This document shows positions 34,355 to 42,423 of a stretch of DNA of 61,436 nt, in pieces. The DNA comes from Candidatus Methanomethylicaceae archaeon (lineage in GTDB: Archaea; Thermoproteota; Methanomethylicia; Methanomethylicales; Methanomethylicaceae). The notes under the pieces were generated by a model. It was not told the DNA's origin, did no database searches, and saw only the letters and a program-made list of their open reading frames with translations. The stretch lies in assembly GCA_015660995.1 (NCBI GenBank), contig JACTUC010000010.1, positions 1 through 61,436 of the forward strand, given 5' to 3'. The position numbers and the translations under genes are program-made. Each line of letters opens with the position of its first letter. Positions within the stretch are counted from its first letter, which is position 1.

Positions 34355-35179
34355 ATGACATTAGATTGGGAAAGTAGAGAGAATACGGACTTCGTTTACA
34401 GAAGATATAACGTAATCGTAGAAGGGCCTGCAATCAAGCCAGAGGATGACAAGGACGTCAAGAAGAACATGCCGCCAAAGGAACCATTCCGCGAGCTCGC
34501 ACTTGCGGTAATTCATGGAGACTCCGACAGGGCTAGGGAAGCAACCAAAACAGCACTTGCAAGCACACCGCCACTTGATGTAATCGAGAAAGGGCTATCA
34601 AAGGGCATGGATGCAGTGAGTGCTTTATATGCAAAAGGCGCGTACTTCCTCCCAGACGTTATGCTATCCGCAGACGCAATGATGGTAGGCATGAATATGG
34701 CGGATGCCAAGCTTGGCAAAGCCAGGGAGAAGAAAGGCACCGTTGTATCCTTCGTTGCTGAGGGGGATCCTCATGACATTGGAAAGAACCTTGTCGTGAT
34801 GTTCCTCAGGTCAAATGGCTATGAGGTCGTCGACCTTGGAAGGGACGTTCCAAATGCTGACGTTGTGAGCGCGGTGAAGAAAGCGAAGCCTGTTATGTTG
34901 ACAGGGACAGCACTCATGACAACTACCATGACCAACTTCCACCACGTATCGGACATGCTAAAGAAGGAAGGAATTTCGCTTCCGATATTTGGTTGTGGAG
35001 GCGGAGCGGTCAAGAGGGACTTCGTCGAGTCGTACGACATGGGCGTATATGGAGTGAAGGCATTCCATGCGACCAAGCTCGCAGACGCAGCCGTAGCAGG
35101 GAAGACCTGGAAAGATATGCGGAAGGAATATCCAAAAATAGTTGGAGAGTTTGTCGGCGAATACGCAGACAGGCTATAG
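34355..35179 (+). CDS. mtaC: methanol corrinoid protein MtaC
   Basis: Corrinoid carrier that accepts the methyl group from MtaB and hands it to MtaA. It is 274 aa. The N-terminal helical cap domain covers about residues 45-125. The Rossmann B12-binding domain follows, with EGDPHDIGKN containing the lower-ligand histidine H140, then VDLGRDVPN and the GTALMTTTM and GCGGGAV loops that hold the nucleotide tail. A T-run after the stop (about 35197-35206) could end the mtaBC message, since mtaA has its own TATA-like element and leader. Confidence 0.95.
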   Translation: MTLDWESRENTDFVYRRYNVIVEGPAIKPEDDKDVKKNMPPKEPFRELALAVIHGDSDRAREATKTALASTPPLDVIEKGLSKGMDAVSALYAKGAYFLPDVMLSADAMMVGMNMADAKLGKAREKKGTVVSFVAEGDPHDIGKNLVVMFLRSNGYEVVDLGRDVPNADVVSAVKKAKPVMLTGTALMTTTMTNFHHVSDMLKKEGISLPIFGCGGGAVKRDFVESYDMGVYGVKAFHATKLADAAVAGKTWKDMRKEYPKIVGEFVGEYADRL

Positions 35180-35196
35180 AATTAGCCTAAAATCCT

Positions 35197-35206
35197 TCTT
35201 TTTTTT
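35197..35206 (+). terminator. T-rich terminator after mtaC
   Basis: CTTCTTTTTTTT 18 nt after the mtaC stop, without a strong hairpin, is a typical archaeal U-tract terminator. Confidence 0.4.
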
Positions 35207-35292
35207 AATTTAAGAGACAAGGGTTCTTTCTTAATTTCTAAGACGATAAAATAAAACATTTAAGATAGTGAAATGGTTTGTTAATGAGGTAA

Positions 35293-36339
35293 TTGATCAT
35301 GAACCCTAGAGAAAGAGTTCTGAGTGTACTGAATAATGAAACACCAGATAAGGTCCCTGTTACTTGCTTCACCCAAGTTGGCATTGTTGAGGCAATGGAA
35401 AAGCTGGACTGTGCATGGCCCGAGGCACACAGCGATCCAACCAAGATGGTTAAACTTGGTACATCCCTGAATAAGCTTGCAGGTTTGGAATCTGCAAGGA
35501 TCCCATTCTGTCTCACCGTTGAGGCAGAAGCCATTGGGTGCAGGGTGGAGATGGGCAGGATAGATCGACAGCCCTCCGTTAGACAGGCTGCTTTCCAATC
35601 CGCTGGAGAGGTGAATATACCCTCGGACTTTGTGGAGAAAGGGAGAATACCAGCAGTGCTGGAAGCCACAAGGATGCTCAAGAAGAATTTTCCAGAGTTA
35701 CCCGCCATTGTGGGCATTACCGGCCCATTTACCCTATCAGGCCACCTTATCGAGATAGAGCGACTGGTCAAATTGATGAGGTTGAAGCCTATGGAAGTTG
35801 AGGATCTGCTGGACAAGGTTACAGATGCCTGTACAGCTTATGCCCAAGAGATCGTCAAGGCCGGTGCTGATGTGATCGTTGTCAATGACCCATCCGCTGC
35901 CCCGGAACTTATAGATCCGCTAAGCTTCAAATCGACTATCAAGCCTCGATTGAAATTCTTTACCCAGGGTATCAAGGCCAAGAAGGTCCTTCACATATGC
36001 GGAGGCGCAACACCCATAATCAGTGACATGGCTGACTGCGGCTTTGAGGCCATTAGCGTGGAGGATAAGGTGGACATCGCCAAGGCCAAGGAATTGATGA
36101 AAGGTGGGGCTAGATCCATGTTTGTAGCTGGAAGGATGACAACCACCCAGGCGAGGATTGTAAAGATCGCAGGGAACGTCTCCACCGCCAAGACACTTTT
36201 CACCGGCAAGCCGGAAGAGGTAAGGGATGAAGCCAAGAAAGCCCTTCAGGCCGGTACAGATCTTCTTGCACCAGCGTGTGGGATAGCACCTCGGAGTCCT
36301 CTGGCCAACATAAAGGCATTGGTTGAAGCACGGGGCTAA
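35293..36339 (+). CDS. mtaA: methylcobamide:coenzyme M methyltransferase MtaA
   Basis: Uroporphyrinogen-decarboxylase-fold zinc enzyme, 348 aa (ATG at 35299 also possible), transferring the methyl group from MtaC to coenzyme M. The zinc motif H234-x-C236 (LHICGG) and a distal C329 (LLAPACGIAPRSP) reproduce the His-x-Cys...Cys pattern of MtaA/MtbA. GPFTLSGHLI and ADCGFEAISVEDKVD are standard family blocks. GAGGT is the ribosome-binding site. Its presence implies methyl-CoM formation and so a methyl-coenzyme M reductase elsewhere in the genome. Confidence 0.88.
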   Translation: MIMNPRERVLSVLNNETPDKVPVTCFTQVGIVEAMEKLDCAWPEAHSDPTKMVKLGTSLNKLAGLESARIPFCLTVEAEAIGCRVEMGRIDRQPSVRQAAFQSAGEVNIPSDFVEKGRIPAVLEATRMLKKNFPELPAIVGITGPFTLSGHLIEIERLVKLMRLKPMEVEDLLDKVTDACTAYAQEIVKAGADVIVVNDPSAAPELIDPLSFKSTIKPRLKFFTQGIKAKKVLHICGGATPIISDMADCGFEAISVEDKVDIAKAKELMKGGARSMFVAGRMTTTQARIVKIAGNVSTAKTLFTGKPEEVRDEAKKALQAGTDLLAPACGIAPRSPLANIKALVEARG

Positions 36340-36342
36340 TGT

Positions 36343-36378
36343 GCGGGAAACGGAGAGATTTACCCGCTATCTTTTTTT
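36343..36378 (+). terminator. hairpin terminator after mtaA
   Basis: GCGGG (36343-36347) pairs with CCCGC (36363-36367), flanked by A/T pairs, and is followed by CTTTTTTT. The segment TTACCCGC then T-run resembles the hairpins at the att-like sites. Confidence 0.5.
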
Positions 36379-36424
36379 ATTAACGCTCATGGAAATCTTT
36401 GAAGGGTAATTTGGAGAGATACAT

Positions 36425-37474
36425 ATGGTTCTCATAGTTCAGATCTCCGGGTTTTTGGGAAGTGGAAAGACCACCACGATAATCAAGCTTGCTACTGCGA
36501 TCCACGAAAAGACTGCAGCGCGGGTCGCGGTAATAGTGAATGAGATCGGCGACGTGGATGTCGATGGGGAGCTGGTAAAGAGTTCAGGACTCTATTCAAA
36601 GAGGCTACTGGGAGGATGCATATGCTGTTCATTGGGCAAAGATCTTGTTTCCACCATAAAGTTAGTAATTGAGGAGTTCAACCCTGAGATTTTGTTTGTG
36701 GAACCAACGGGGGTGGCCCTACCATCCCAAGTAAAGTCTTACTTCGTCCAGGCTTCCTACATTCTGTCAGGGCTTGAGTTTTCACCCATTGTGACCCTGG
36801 TCGACGGTCCGAGATTTAAGTTTCTTCTGCGGGACTTCAGGAGTTTCTTCACAAAGCAGATGCGTGATGCGGACATACTGGTAGTAACTAAGATTGACAA
36901 GCTTGATAAGAAATTTGAACTGCCACTCATCATCTCTTCCCTTCGGGAGATGCATCCCGTCGAGAGGATAATCAGCATCTCATCTGTTACAGGCGAAGGA
37001 TTTGATGAGCTTATGCAGAGCGTGATCTCAGGCAGGATCTCCCTGGCTATGGAACTGAATGATATGGCAGAGAAGGCAGATTCTCTCGAGGGTTCAGAAG
37101 TTGGCAGTGCAGATTTTTATGGCAACTTCAGATCTGAAAAGCTCATGGATGGAAATGAGATAAGGTCCCTTGTGGGGGAGCTCCTGGCAAAAATAGGTTC
37201 GAGCTGCAAGAGATCGAATGGTAATTTCATTGGGCATATAAAGTCATACGTTAGCACAAAAGGTTCTGGCTTTAAAGCCAGCCTGGTTGATGTCTCGTCT
37301 GGTGTTGAGTTTACCAGAGACGTTCCACCGAATACGGATGAGTTTAAAGTTTCAATATTTCTGGCCATCAGTGGCTTCAATTCTAAAGATTTAGAGAATA
37401 TTTTGAAAAAGAAGATCAAAAAAATTGGGAAGAAATATGATTTATTGATAGAGGATCTCCACCATCCGAATTAA
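36425..37474 (+). CDS. CobW/CobP47K-family GTPase
   Basis: G3E-family P-loop GTPase, 349 aa. Walker A is SGFLGSGKTT near residue 10, the metal-binding GGCICCSLG lies near residue 65, FVEPTGVALPS is the switch region, and TKIDKLD is the guanine-specificity motif. The C-terminal roughly 120 residues are a CobW_C-like domain. Members insert metals (Zn, Co) into target enzymes. Its position between mtaA and ramA suggests delivery of zinc to MtaA/MtaB or handling of cobamide. A TATA-like element in the preceding gap may give it its own promoter. Confidence 0.85.
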   Translation: MVLIVQISGFLGSGKTTTIIKLATAIHEKTAARVAVIVNEIGDVDVDGELVKSSGLYSKRLLGGCICCSLGKDLVSTIKLVIEEFNPEILFVEPTGVALPSQVKSYFVQASYILSGLEFSPIVTLVDGPRFKFLLRDFRSFFTKQMRDADILVVTKIDKLDKKFELPLIISSLREMHPVERIISISSVTGEGFDELMQSVISGRISLAMELNDMAEKADSLEGSEVGSADFYGNFRSEKLMDGNEIRSLVGELLAKIGSSCKRSNGNFIGHIKSYVSTKGSGFKASLVDVSSGVEFTRDVPPNTDEFKVSIFLAISGFNSKDLENILKKKIKKIGKKYDLLIEDLHHPN

Positions 37475-37491
37475 TTTTCAAGCGAATGTAA

Positions 37492-38502
37492 TCATCCCAT
37501 ATTTTGGGCTAAGAATTGTTTGTACCTTGCAAGCTCCCCGACATTTTCGTCCGTGAGTACAAAAGGGGAAGACCCCTCTGTGCTGAGTATCAGTCCTGTA
37601 CCAAAGTTCAGGGTTTTTATTCTGAGCAGGAGTCTTTGCAGGTCTTCGAGGCTACGGCTCAAGGGCAGATTGCCAGCCACGCAGATGGACCCCCTCAACT
37701 GCTCCGATGCCTTCTCCAACTCCGAACCGTTGTTGATGTGGAGTAAACATTTTCTTGGCGGGAGTTCCTTCAGGAACCTATAGTCCTCTATTGGCTCATC
37801 AAACTGTAAAATGGGGGTTATGCCTTTAGCAACGAGAGTTTTGATCATGAATTTTGCTGGCGGCCAGACGTACCTCTCGAAGTAGTACTTCCCTGCTGTC
37901 ATTGGGCTCGAGTAGGCAAAGGATATCCATGCCCTCAGAATCCCGGTAATCTTGGCATATTCCTCCAAGAAGTCGGGATAACGTTGAGCTATGTCCATGG
38001 AGACCGAGAGGAACCTGCTTGAATCTCTACCCATGTCCTTGAGCACCTCGCTTATTCCTCGGTAGTAGGATAAATAGCCCATGGGAGTGATCGCCATCAC
38101 GCCACAGTAGGAAGATACCCCTCTTTCTTCCCAAATCTCATTGAATTTCTTTATCTGATCAGCGCTCTGCTGCATCCTTTCATAGAGGTCATTAATGAGT
38201 CCAGCCTCTCGATGTGCTTTAAGGGCAAAGTCCAATGGCCCTAGAGCTGAGAGATCGTCATATTCATCCATGGATCTTATGAGAGGTATAGGCTCAGGGA
38301 GCGATGGTTTTGAAGGGGCGTACACATATGCGGAGTCGAATACTTTAGGGTGCAGTATGAAACCATCAAATTCGCCAATCAAACCTTCATACTTCTGAAT
38401 TAGACCCTCGAAGGCTTTGCGGTGGCCAGTTATGACCGGAGCTACTGGAAGACGATCAAGATCCTCCAGACCTATGGCCTGTTGAAGCCTTTTACCCGAC
38501 AA
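37492..38502 (-). CDS. UroD-fold protein lacking the HxC zinc motif
   Basis: Uroporphyrinogen-decarboxylase-like TIM barrel, 336 aa, related to MtaA-type methyltransferases. Where MtaA has LHICGG, this protein reads LLHINNGSE, so the zinc cysteine is missing. The substrate-entry block PVAPVITGHRKAF and the FDEPI segment typical of the superfamily remain. It may be a methyltransferase with other ligands, a decarboxylase, or a non-catalytic partner. It is 4 nt downstream of the unknown gene at 38507-39100, an operon convergent with mtaBCA-cobW. Confidence 0.68.
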   Translation of the reverse strand: MSGKRLQQAIGLEDLDRLPVAPVITGHRKAFEGLIQKYEGLIGEFDGFILHPKVFDSAYVYAPSKPSLPEPIPLIRSMDEYDDLSALGPLDFALKAHREAGLINDLYERMQQSADQIKKFNEIWEERGVSSYCGVMAITPMGYLSYYRGISEVLKDMGRDSSRFLSVSMDIAQRYPDFLEEYAKITGILRAWISFAYSSPMTAGKYYFERYVWPPAKFMIKTLVAKGITPILQFDEPIEDYRFLKELPPRKCLLHINNGSELEKASEQLRGSICVAGNLPLSRSLEDLQRLLLRIKTLNFGTGLILSTEGSSPFVLTDENVGELARYKQFLAQNMG

Positions 38503-38506
38503 TCCC

Positions 38507-39100
38507 TCACCCCATTATGTTAAAGCCCACTAGAATGACGCCATACCGCTCATTTGACAAGTCGACTCCCTGGCATTTCAACCAGCTCTTCAAGAAGATG
38601 TCGGTATGGGTTGAAGGCATGCCAAGAACGAGCCCATAGACACCCTTTACATCCTTAACCCCCACACTCATGGGTGGCAAAAATATTTTGATCTCGCCCA
38701 ATTGGGCTTTCCTCAAACTACTCCTTGGTAATTTATCCTTAAAAATGACAAAGCTGTCTCCAAGAATCATGTTGTTTGGATCCTTGGCAAATTGTTTCAA
38801 CTGTTCTTTGTCCTTAATCTCTTCGCCTACGGTCTCCCCAAGACAGACCAGCTCCATGGGCTCTGGAGGGTATTTGTAAAGGTCGTTTGTAAGAATGGCA
38901 ACCATGTGCTCCCGTTTTAATACTTCCCTGAGACCGGCATTGTATTTGGTAAAGAAGCCACCTGCTTCGCACTCCTCCTTGGTTTCACTGGCCAAGATCT
39001 CTTTCCTCAAATCCCGGGGAAGTAGGATCACATCCACTATCCCAGGAACCTTCAGGAACTCCTCCATAAGCCCAGCAAACGATGCGTCATGCTGTGACAT
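38507..39100 (-). CDS. unknown protein of methyltransferase island
   Basis: A 197-residue soluble alpha/beta protein not recognised. It has no membrane segment. Three or four cysteines are scattered and form no clear cluster motif. Features that may help identification are IVDVILLPRDLRKEIL near the N-terminus, ELVCLGETVGEE in the middle, and GVYGLVLGMPSTHTDIFLKSW near the C-terminus. It starts the two-gene minus-strand operon with the UroD-like protein and shares a 105-nt divergent promoter region with ramA, so a role in corrinoid methyl transfer is likely but unproven. Confidence 0.65.
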   Translation of the reverse strand: MSQHDASFAGLMEEFLKVPGIVDVILLPRDLRKEILASETKEECEAGGFFTKYNAGLREVLKREHMVAILTNDLYKYPPEPMELVCLGETVGEEIKDKEQLKQFAKDPNNMILGDSFVIFKDKLPRSSLRKAQLGEIKIFLPPMSVGVKDVKGVYGLVLGMPSTHTDIFLKSWLKCQGVDLSNERYGVILVGFNIMG

Positions 39101-39205
39101 TCTTTGCTTTCCCCCAGACTGTTCCTATACAGTCACCGCTTTTTATATGAGCGACCGCGCGACAGTACAATAATGCCTAATCCCAGATAGTGATGTGGCT
39201 GAGCT

Positions 39206-40825
39206 ATGTACGGAATCGCAATTGACATAGGAACCAGTGGCATAAGGGCACAAGCATTGGACTTATCAAAGGGAGAGGTACAGGCAACAGTGATTACACT
39301 TAGGCATCCACTACCTGGAGCCAATGTGATTGACCACCTGCACTTTGCCATCGAAGTGGGCACGCCTGTAGCCCACCAGTTAATAATAGACACGATAAAC
39401 AAGTTGTTGGATCTCATGGAGATTGATCTCTCCAAGGTTGAGCGAGTTGCTGTAGATGGAAATCCAACACAGCTGTCCCTATTCCAGAATATAGAGATCC
39501 GCGACCTTGCCTACTGGGGGGAGCATGCCATGTCGGATATGGGTATAAAACCCCCGGAGAGGAATGCTGCAGTGATTAAGGCTGGAGGGCTAGGCTTAAA
39601 GGTTAACCCCGAGGCCGACGTCTTAATTCCGCCAGGCGTGAAGCACGAGATCGGTGCAGATGCACTCGCTATGCTGGTCAGATCGGGCGTTCTTGACAAG
39701 AAAGGAATCTCCTTGGTTACAGACTTCGGTACAAATGCAGAAATCGCCTTGGTCATCGATGGTGAGGTCTATGCCTGTTCGGCTGCTGCTGGACCGGCCA
39801 TAGAAGGACAGAGAATTGAGAGAGGCATGCTGGCTTCACCGGGAGCCATCTGCGACCTCAACGAAGTAGCAGGCGGATGGCAGAATATGGTACTCAATGA
39901 CCAGCTATTTGCGAAAGAAGGCAATACCGTCGATCCCACAAATGGTGGCCTTGCTATCAATGGTTCCATGGATAAGAAAGCCCTTGGCATAACGGGTACA
40001 GGAGTCATAGCACTAATTGCCTTGGGGCTCAGGCGGGGCTTCATAAAGCTGCCAAAAATTCAAACAGATGATGGCCGGTTGCATCTGCAGGATGGTATAT
40101 ACTTCACCAAGAAGGATTTGGTAGAGGCAGGCAAGGCCATAGGGGCTTTCCGCGCGGGTCATATCTCGCTCTGCGAGGAGGCGGGCATATCCATGCGTGA
40201 CATCGAGACCTCCTATATGGCTGGAGCGTCTGGGTTCTATGTTGATGCGATGAAGTCCATAGAGGTTGGCCAGATCCCAGCTTGCTCCAAAAAGGTCTTC
40301 CAGATCGGCAACACCTCACTGGGAATGGCCAAAGAAATTGTTCTAAATCCTGGGCTATTGGATGAACTTCAAAATATGGCAGATGGAATTCGGGGACATC
40401 ACATCATGCTTGCAACCTCGAAGGTGTTTGAGAAGGTTTACACACTAGAGTTATCTTACTGGGATGAAGGAATGCCCCTTTCCATTTACAATGAGTATCT
40501 GAGGCGCTATGGCTACGCACCCCTGCCACCAAGGATGAAGACTGTGGATGTAGAGAGGATACACTCCAGAGATATCCCCGACATAGGTAAGAAGGGTCTA
40601 AAAGTCCTAAGAGAGATTGGGATGATTCTGAGGGCAGAGTTCGATGGCTGTACAGGGTGCGAGACCTGTATAGCAAGCTGTAATGAGAAAGCTATCAGTC
40701 TCGAAAAGATTGGCGACCATTTCAAGATTATAATACGGTCGGAAATGTGCGATGGCATGGCATGTCTTCGGTGCCAGCAGTCCTGTAGCCAACAAGTCTT
40801 CAAATTTGAGAAACTTTTGCATTAG
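39206..40825 (+). CDS. ramA: RamA-type reductive activator of corrinoid proteins
   Basis: ATP-dependent activase, 539 aa, that re-reduces inactive cob(II)amide on MtaC to cob(I). The N-terminal two thirds form the ASKHA-like (DUF4445) fold, beginning IAIDIGTSGIRAQALDL and including LVTDFGTNAEIAL. The C-terminus carries two cysteine groups, CTGCETCIASC and CDGMACLRCQQSC, for two [4Fe-4S] clusters, the organisation of methanogen RamA and not the N-terminal [2Fe-2S] of bacterial activases. It completes a self-contained methanol:CoM methyltransferase set. Confidence 0.9.
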   Translation: MYGIAIDIGTSGIRAQALDLSKGEVQATVITLRHPLPGANVIDHLHFAIEVGTPVAHQLIIDTINKLLDLMEIDLSKVERVAVDGNPTQLSLFQNIEIRDLAYWGEHAMSDMGIKPPERNAAVIKAGGLGLKVNPEADVLIPPGVKHEIGADALAMLVRSGVLDKKGISLVTDFGTNAEIALVIDGEVYACSAAAGPAIEGQRIERGMLASPGAICDLNEVAGGWQNMVLNDQLFAKEGNTVDPTNGGLAINGSMDKKALGITGTGVIALIALGLRRGFIKLPKIQTDDGRLHLQDGIYFTKKDLVEAGKAIGAFRAGHISLCEEAGISMRDIETSYMAGASGFYVDAMKSIEVGQIPACSKKVFQIGNTSLGMAKEIVLNPGLLDELQNMADGIRGHHIMLATSKVFEKVYTLELSYWDEGMPLSIYNEYLRRYGYAPLPPRMKTVDVERIHSRDIPDIGKKGLKVLREIGMILRAEFDGCTGCETCIASCNEKAISLEKIGDHFKIIIRSEMCDGMACLRCQQSCSQQVFKFEKLLH

Positions 40826-40846
40826 AGGAATGTGGACAGTGCTAGT

Positions 40847-40870
40847 TCAGAACCCGAATGGGTGTGGAAC
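40847..40870 (+). repeat. island-end repeat, right copy
   Basis: Twenty-four bases ending GAATGGGTGTGGAAC, 22 nt after the ramA stop, matching 32211-32234 with one mismatch. Confidence 0.55.
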
Positions 40871-40898
40871 TGTTGTGGACATCTTATAAATGAGGGGG

Positions 40899-40930
40899 TG
40901 GTGCCCGAGGCCGGACTTGAGCCAGCGACA
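40899..40930 (-). repeat. displaced 3' end of tRNA-Phe (internal att-like site)
   Basis: Second partial copy of the tRNA-Phe 3' end, 31 of 32 bases identical to 42424-42455 (one A to G change in the T-loop part). It is followed by the same hairpin as at 32143. It separates the 8.8-kb methanol segment from the 1.5-kb segment next to the intact tRNA, so it reads as the junction of two tandem insertions. Confidence 0.72.
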
Positions 40931-40932
40931 AA

Positions 40933-40971
40933 TGGAGACACAGACCCGCATGTCTCCACATTACTTTTTTT
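40933..40971 (+). terminator. conserved hairpin with T-run, internal copy
   Basis: TGGAGACA (40933-40940) pairs with TGTCTCCA (40951-40958) around a loop containing ACCCGC, followed by a T-run. It is the counterpart of 32143-32181 with compensatory stem change. Confidence 0.55.
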
Positions 40972-40990
40972 CGGGTTAAATTTTAACCCC
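40972..40990. repeat. palindrome of the GGGATTAAATTT family
   Basis: CGGGTTAAATTTTAACCCC, an inverted repeat between convergent ramA and the gene at 41258; same family as 6123-6144. Confidence 0.45.
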
Positions 40991-41197
40991 CTACTCCTAG
41001 ACCACATTCATGAAAACGAATCTCATGGTGCTTTCTTATTTATTCTTTTTTGGTTCCTCAGCATTTTATTTTTCTTCTTTTGGCTTCTTGCCATCCTTAC
41101 TCACCTCAGACATAATTCCTATGCTAATTTTCTTCCACACCAAGGACAGTAATGACTTATCTTATTAAACAAGTATGGTGCGATAAATCGCCTAATG

Positions 41198-41225
41198 GTG
41201 GGTTTGGGGGGGTTAAAATTTAATC
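41198..41225. repeat. inverted flanking repeat, left
   Basis: GTGGGTTTGGGGGGTTAAAA followed by TTTAATC; related in opposite orientation to 42359-42384, so the two flank the gene at 41258-42241 like short terminal inverted repeats. Confidence 0.4.
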
Positions 41226-41257
41226 TCTCTTCTCCTTTTTTCTAACCTTGCATAGGC

Positions 41258-42241
41258 TCATCTGCCCTTCAAGTATTTCTCCGGTATGGTGATGGCGAAG
41301 CGGCACCTCCCGTCCCCCGCGAGGACGCTCTCCAGGACCTCCGCCTCAACCTCCTCCCCGAAGACCACGTCGAAGAGCAGCTTCTCGAAGCCCGCGCTGC
41401 AGTAGCACCACGTCCCCGACACCCTCTCCCTGCCAGAGATAATAGACTCCCTCGCCAGCGGGCAGTGGCACGCTAGGTACCTCCTCCTCAGAGGGTCCTT
41501 CTCCACCAGCCAGTCCTTCGGCGCATACGGAATCTTCGTCATGTAGATCCTATCACCCTGACGCACCCCCGAAAGGAGTTCCTGGTTCCCCCTCACGAGC
41601 GCGAGGACCTCCGGGGTGATCTCCTGCTCATACCAGAGCCTCCCAGCCTTCATGAACGACTCGATCTCCGCGACCGACCTCTCGTGTATCTTCTTAAGGA
41701 AGTCGTCAATGCCCCTGGATTTTGCGAAAAGCTCCTTCTGCTCCCTGAACGCGGACAAAGGCACCCTGTGGAGGTTGCCAGCCAGCGCCTTCCTGCAGAC
41801 CGGCGCGGGCAGCTGCCTCTCCAGCCTCTCGACGACACGCTTTGTCATACCGGACCAAGCTTCGGGAGGCGACCCCAATTGAGGCTCCCGGATCCCCTGA
41901 AAGACTCTCGCCCTCGCCTCCTCTCCGGCGATGGAAGCCACCCTCTTTTCGAGCGCCGGAAGGATCCCCCTCGGGCCTATGAGTGAGACCAGGTAGATGT
42001 AGGCAGGGTTGTTCCCGACGACATGGAAGTACCGCGCTATTGCTACCAAGCGCCTCTCAGAATTCCTCTTCCGGGTGATGAGCGACTCGATGTAAACCCC
42101 GAGATCCGCCACCGCTACTGTATTTAGCAATTTCCACGTGAGGGTGCCCTCGAGCTCCCGGACCGCCCCCACGGAATATTTTATAACCTTATCGCTGAAG
42201 CCCCTCTTCCTCAAGTACGCCTCGAACTCCGCCTTCCTCAT
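41258..42241 (-). CDS. integrase-like N-terminus fused to DUF6144-like C-terminal domain
   Basis: A 327-residue protein. Residues 1-80 (FEAYLRKRGFSDKVIKYSVG and following helices) resemble the SAM-like core-binding domain of tyrosine recombinases. The catalytic R-H-R-Y domain is absent. The C-terminal 120 residues contain a cysteine/histidine block, YLACHCPLARESI and GTWCYCSAGFEKLLFD, then GDGRCRFAITIPE, which looks like the DUF6144/V4R-type ligand-binding fold. It is GC-rich relative to flanking intergenic DNA. It sits alone between a tRNA-Phe fragment and the intact tRNA-Phe. A relic integrase fusion or a regulator using a recruited DNA-binding domain are both possible. Confidence 0.5.
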   Translation of the reverse strand: MRKAEFEAYLRKRGFSDKVIKYSVGAVRELEGTLTWKLLNTVAVADLGVYIESLITRKRNSERRLVAIARYFHVVGNNPAYIYLVSLIGPRGILPALEKRVASIAGEEARARVFQGIREPQLGSPPEAWSGMTKRVVERLERQLPAPVCRKALAGNLHRVPLSAFREQKELFAKSRGIDDFLKKIHERSVAEIESFMKAGRLWYEQEITPEVLALVRGNQELLSGVRQGDRIYMTKIPYAPKDWLVEKDPLRRRYLACHCPLARESIISGRERVSGTWCYCSAGFEKLLFDVVFGEEVEAEVLESVLAGDGRCRFAITIPEKYLKGR

Positions 42242-42358
42242 GCCTGTTCCTCGCCTTAGCTTTGTATTGGGAGAAAAAAAGGCTACCGGGGGTGGCTGGA
42301 GATCCCCCGCGCCCGAAGCAGAAGTGGGAAAAAGAGAAAAAGGAGCGCCAAGAGAGAG

Positions 42359-42384
42359 AGGTTAAAATTTAATCCCCAAACCCA
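42359..42384. repeat. inverted flanking repeat, right
   Basis: GAGGTTAAAATTTAATCCCC followed by AAACCC, downstream of tRNA-Phe and upstream of the gene at 41258-42241; inverse counterpart of 41198-41225. Confidence 0.4.
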
Positions 42385-42423
42385 AAAATTGAAGAAATCT
42401 AGCCCATTTCGCGTATACGGTGA

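Larger units (their letters stand above)
32109..40930. mobile_element. tRNA-Phe-bounded island carrying the methanol methyltransferase module
   Basis: An 8.8-kb segment bounded by two direct copies of the tRNA-Phe 3' end (32109-32140 and 40899-40930). Both are followed on the same side by the same hairpin. A further 24-bp near-identical sequence lies near each end (32211 and 40847). Inside are a thioredoxin-like gene, mtaB, mtaC, mtaA, a CobW-like GTPase, a UroD-like protein, an unknown protein and ramA. No recombinase is present within this segment; the adjoining 1.5-kb unit carries the only integrase-like candidate. Confidence 0.55.

Noticed and set aside
41010-41150. Minus-strand 15-codon peptide (MSEVSKDGKKPKEEK) resembling the RiPP leaders
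   Set aside because: Only composition is shared; there is no duplicated upstream region, cysteine core or nearby maturase.
40832-41152. 106-aa protein across the tRNA-Phe fragment
   Set aside because: It reads through the tRNA remnant, hairpin and palindrome, with low-complexity hydrophobic sequence from T-rich DNA and no ribosome-binding site.
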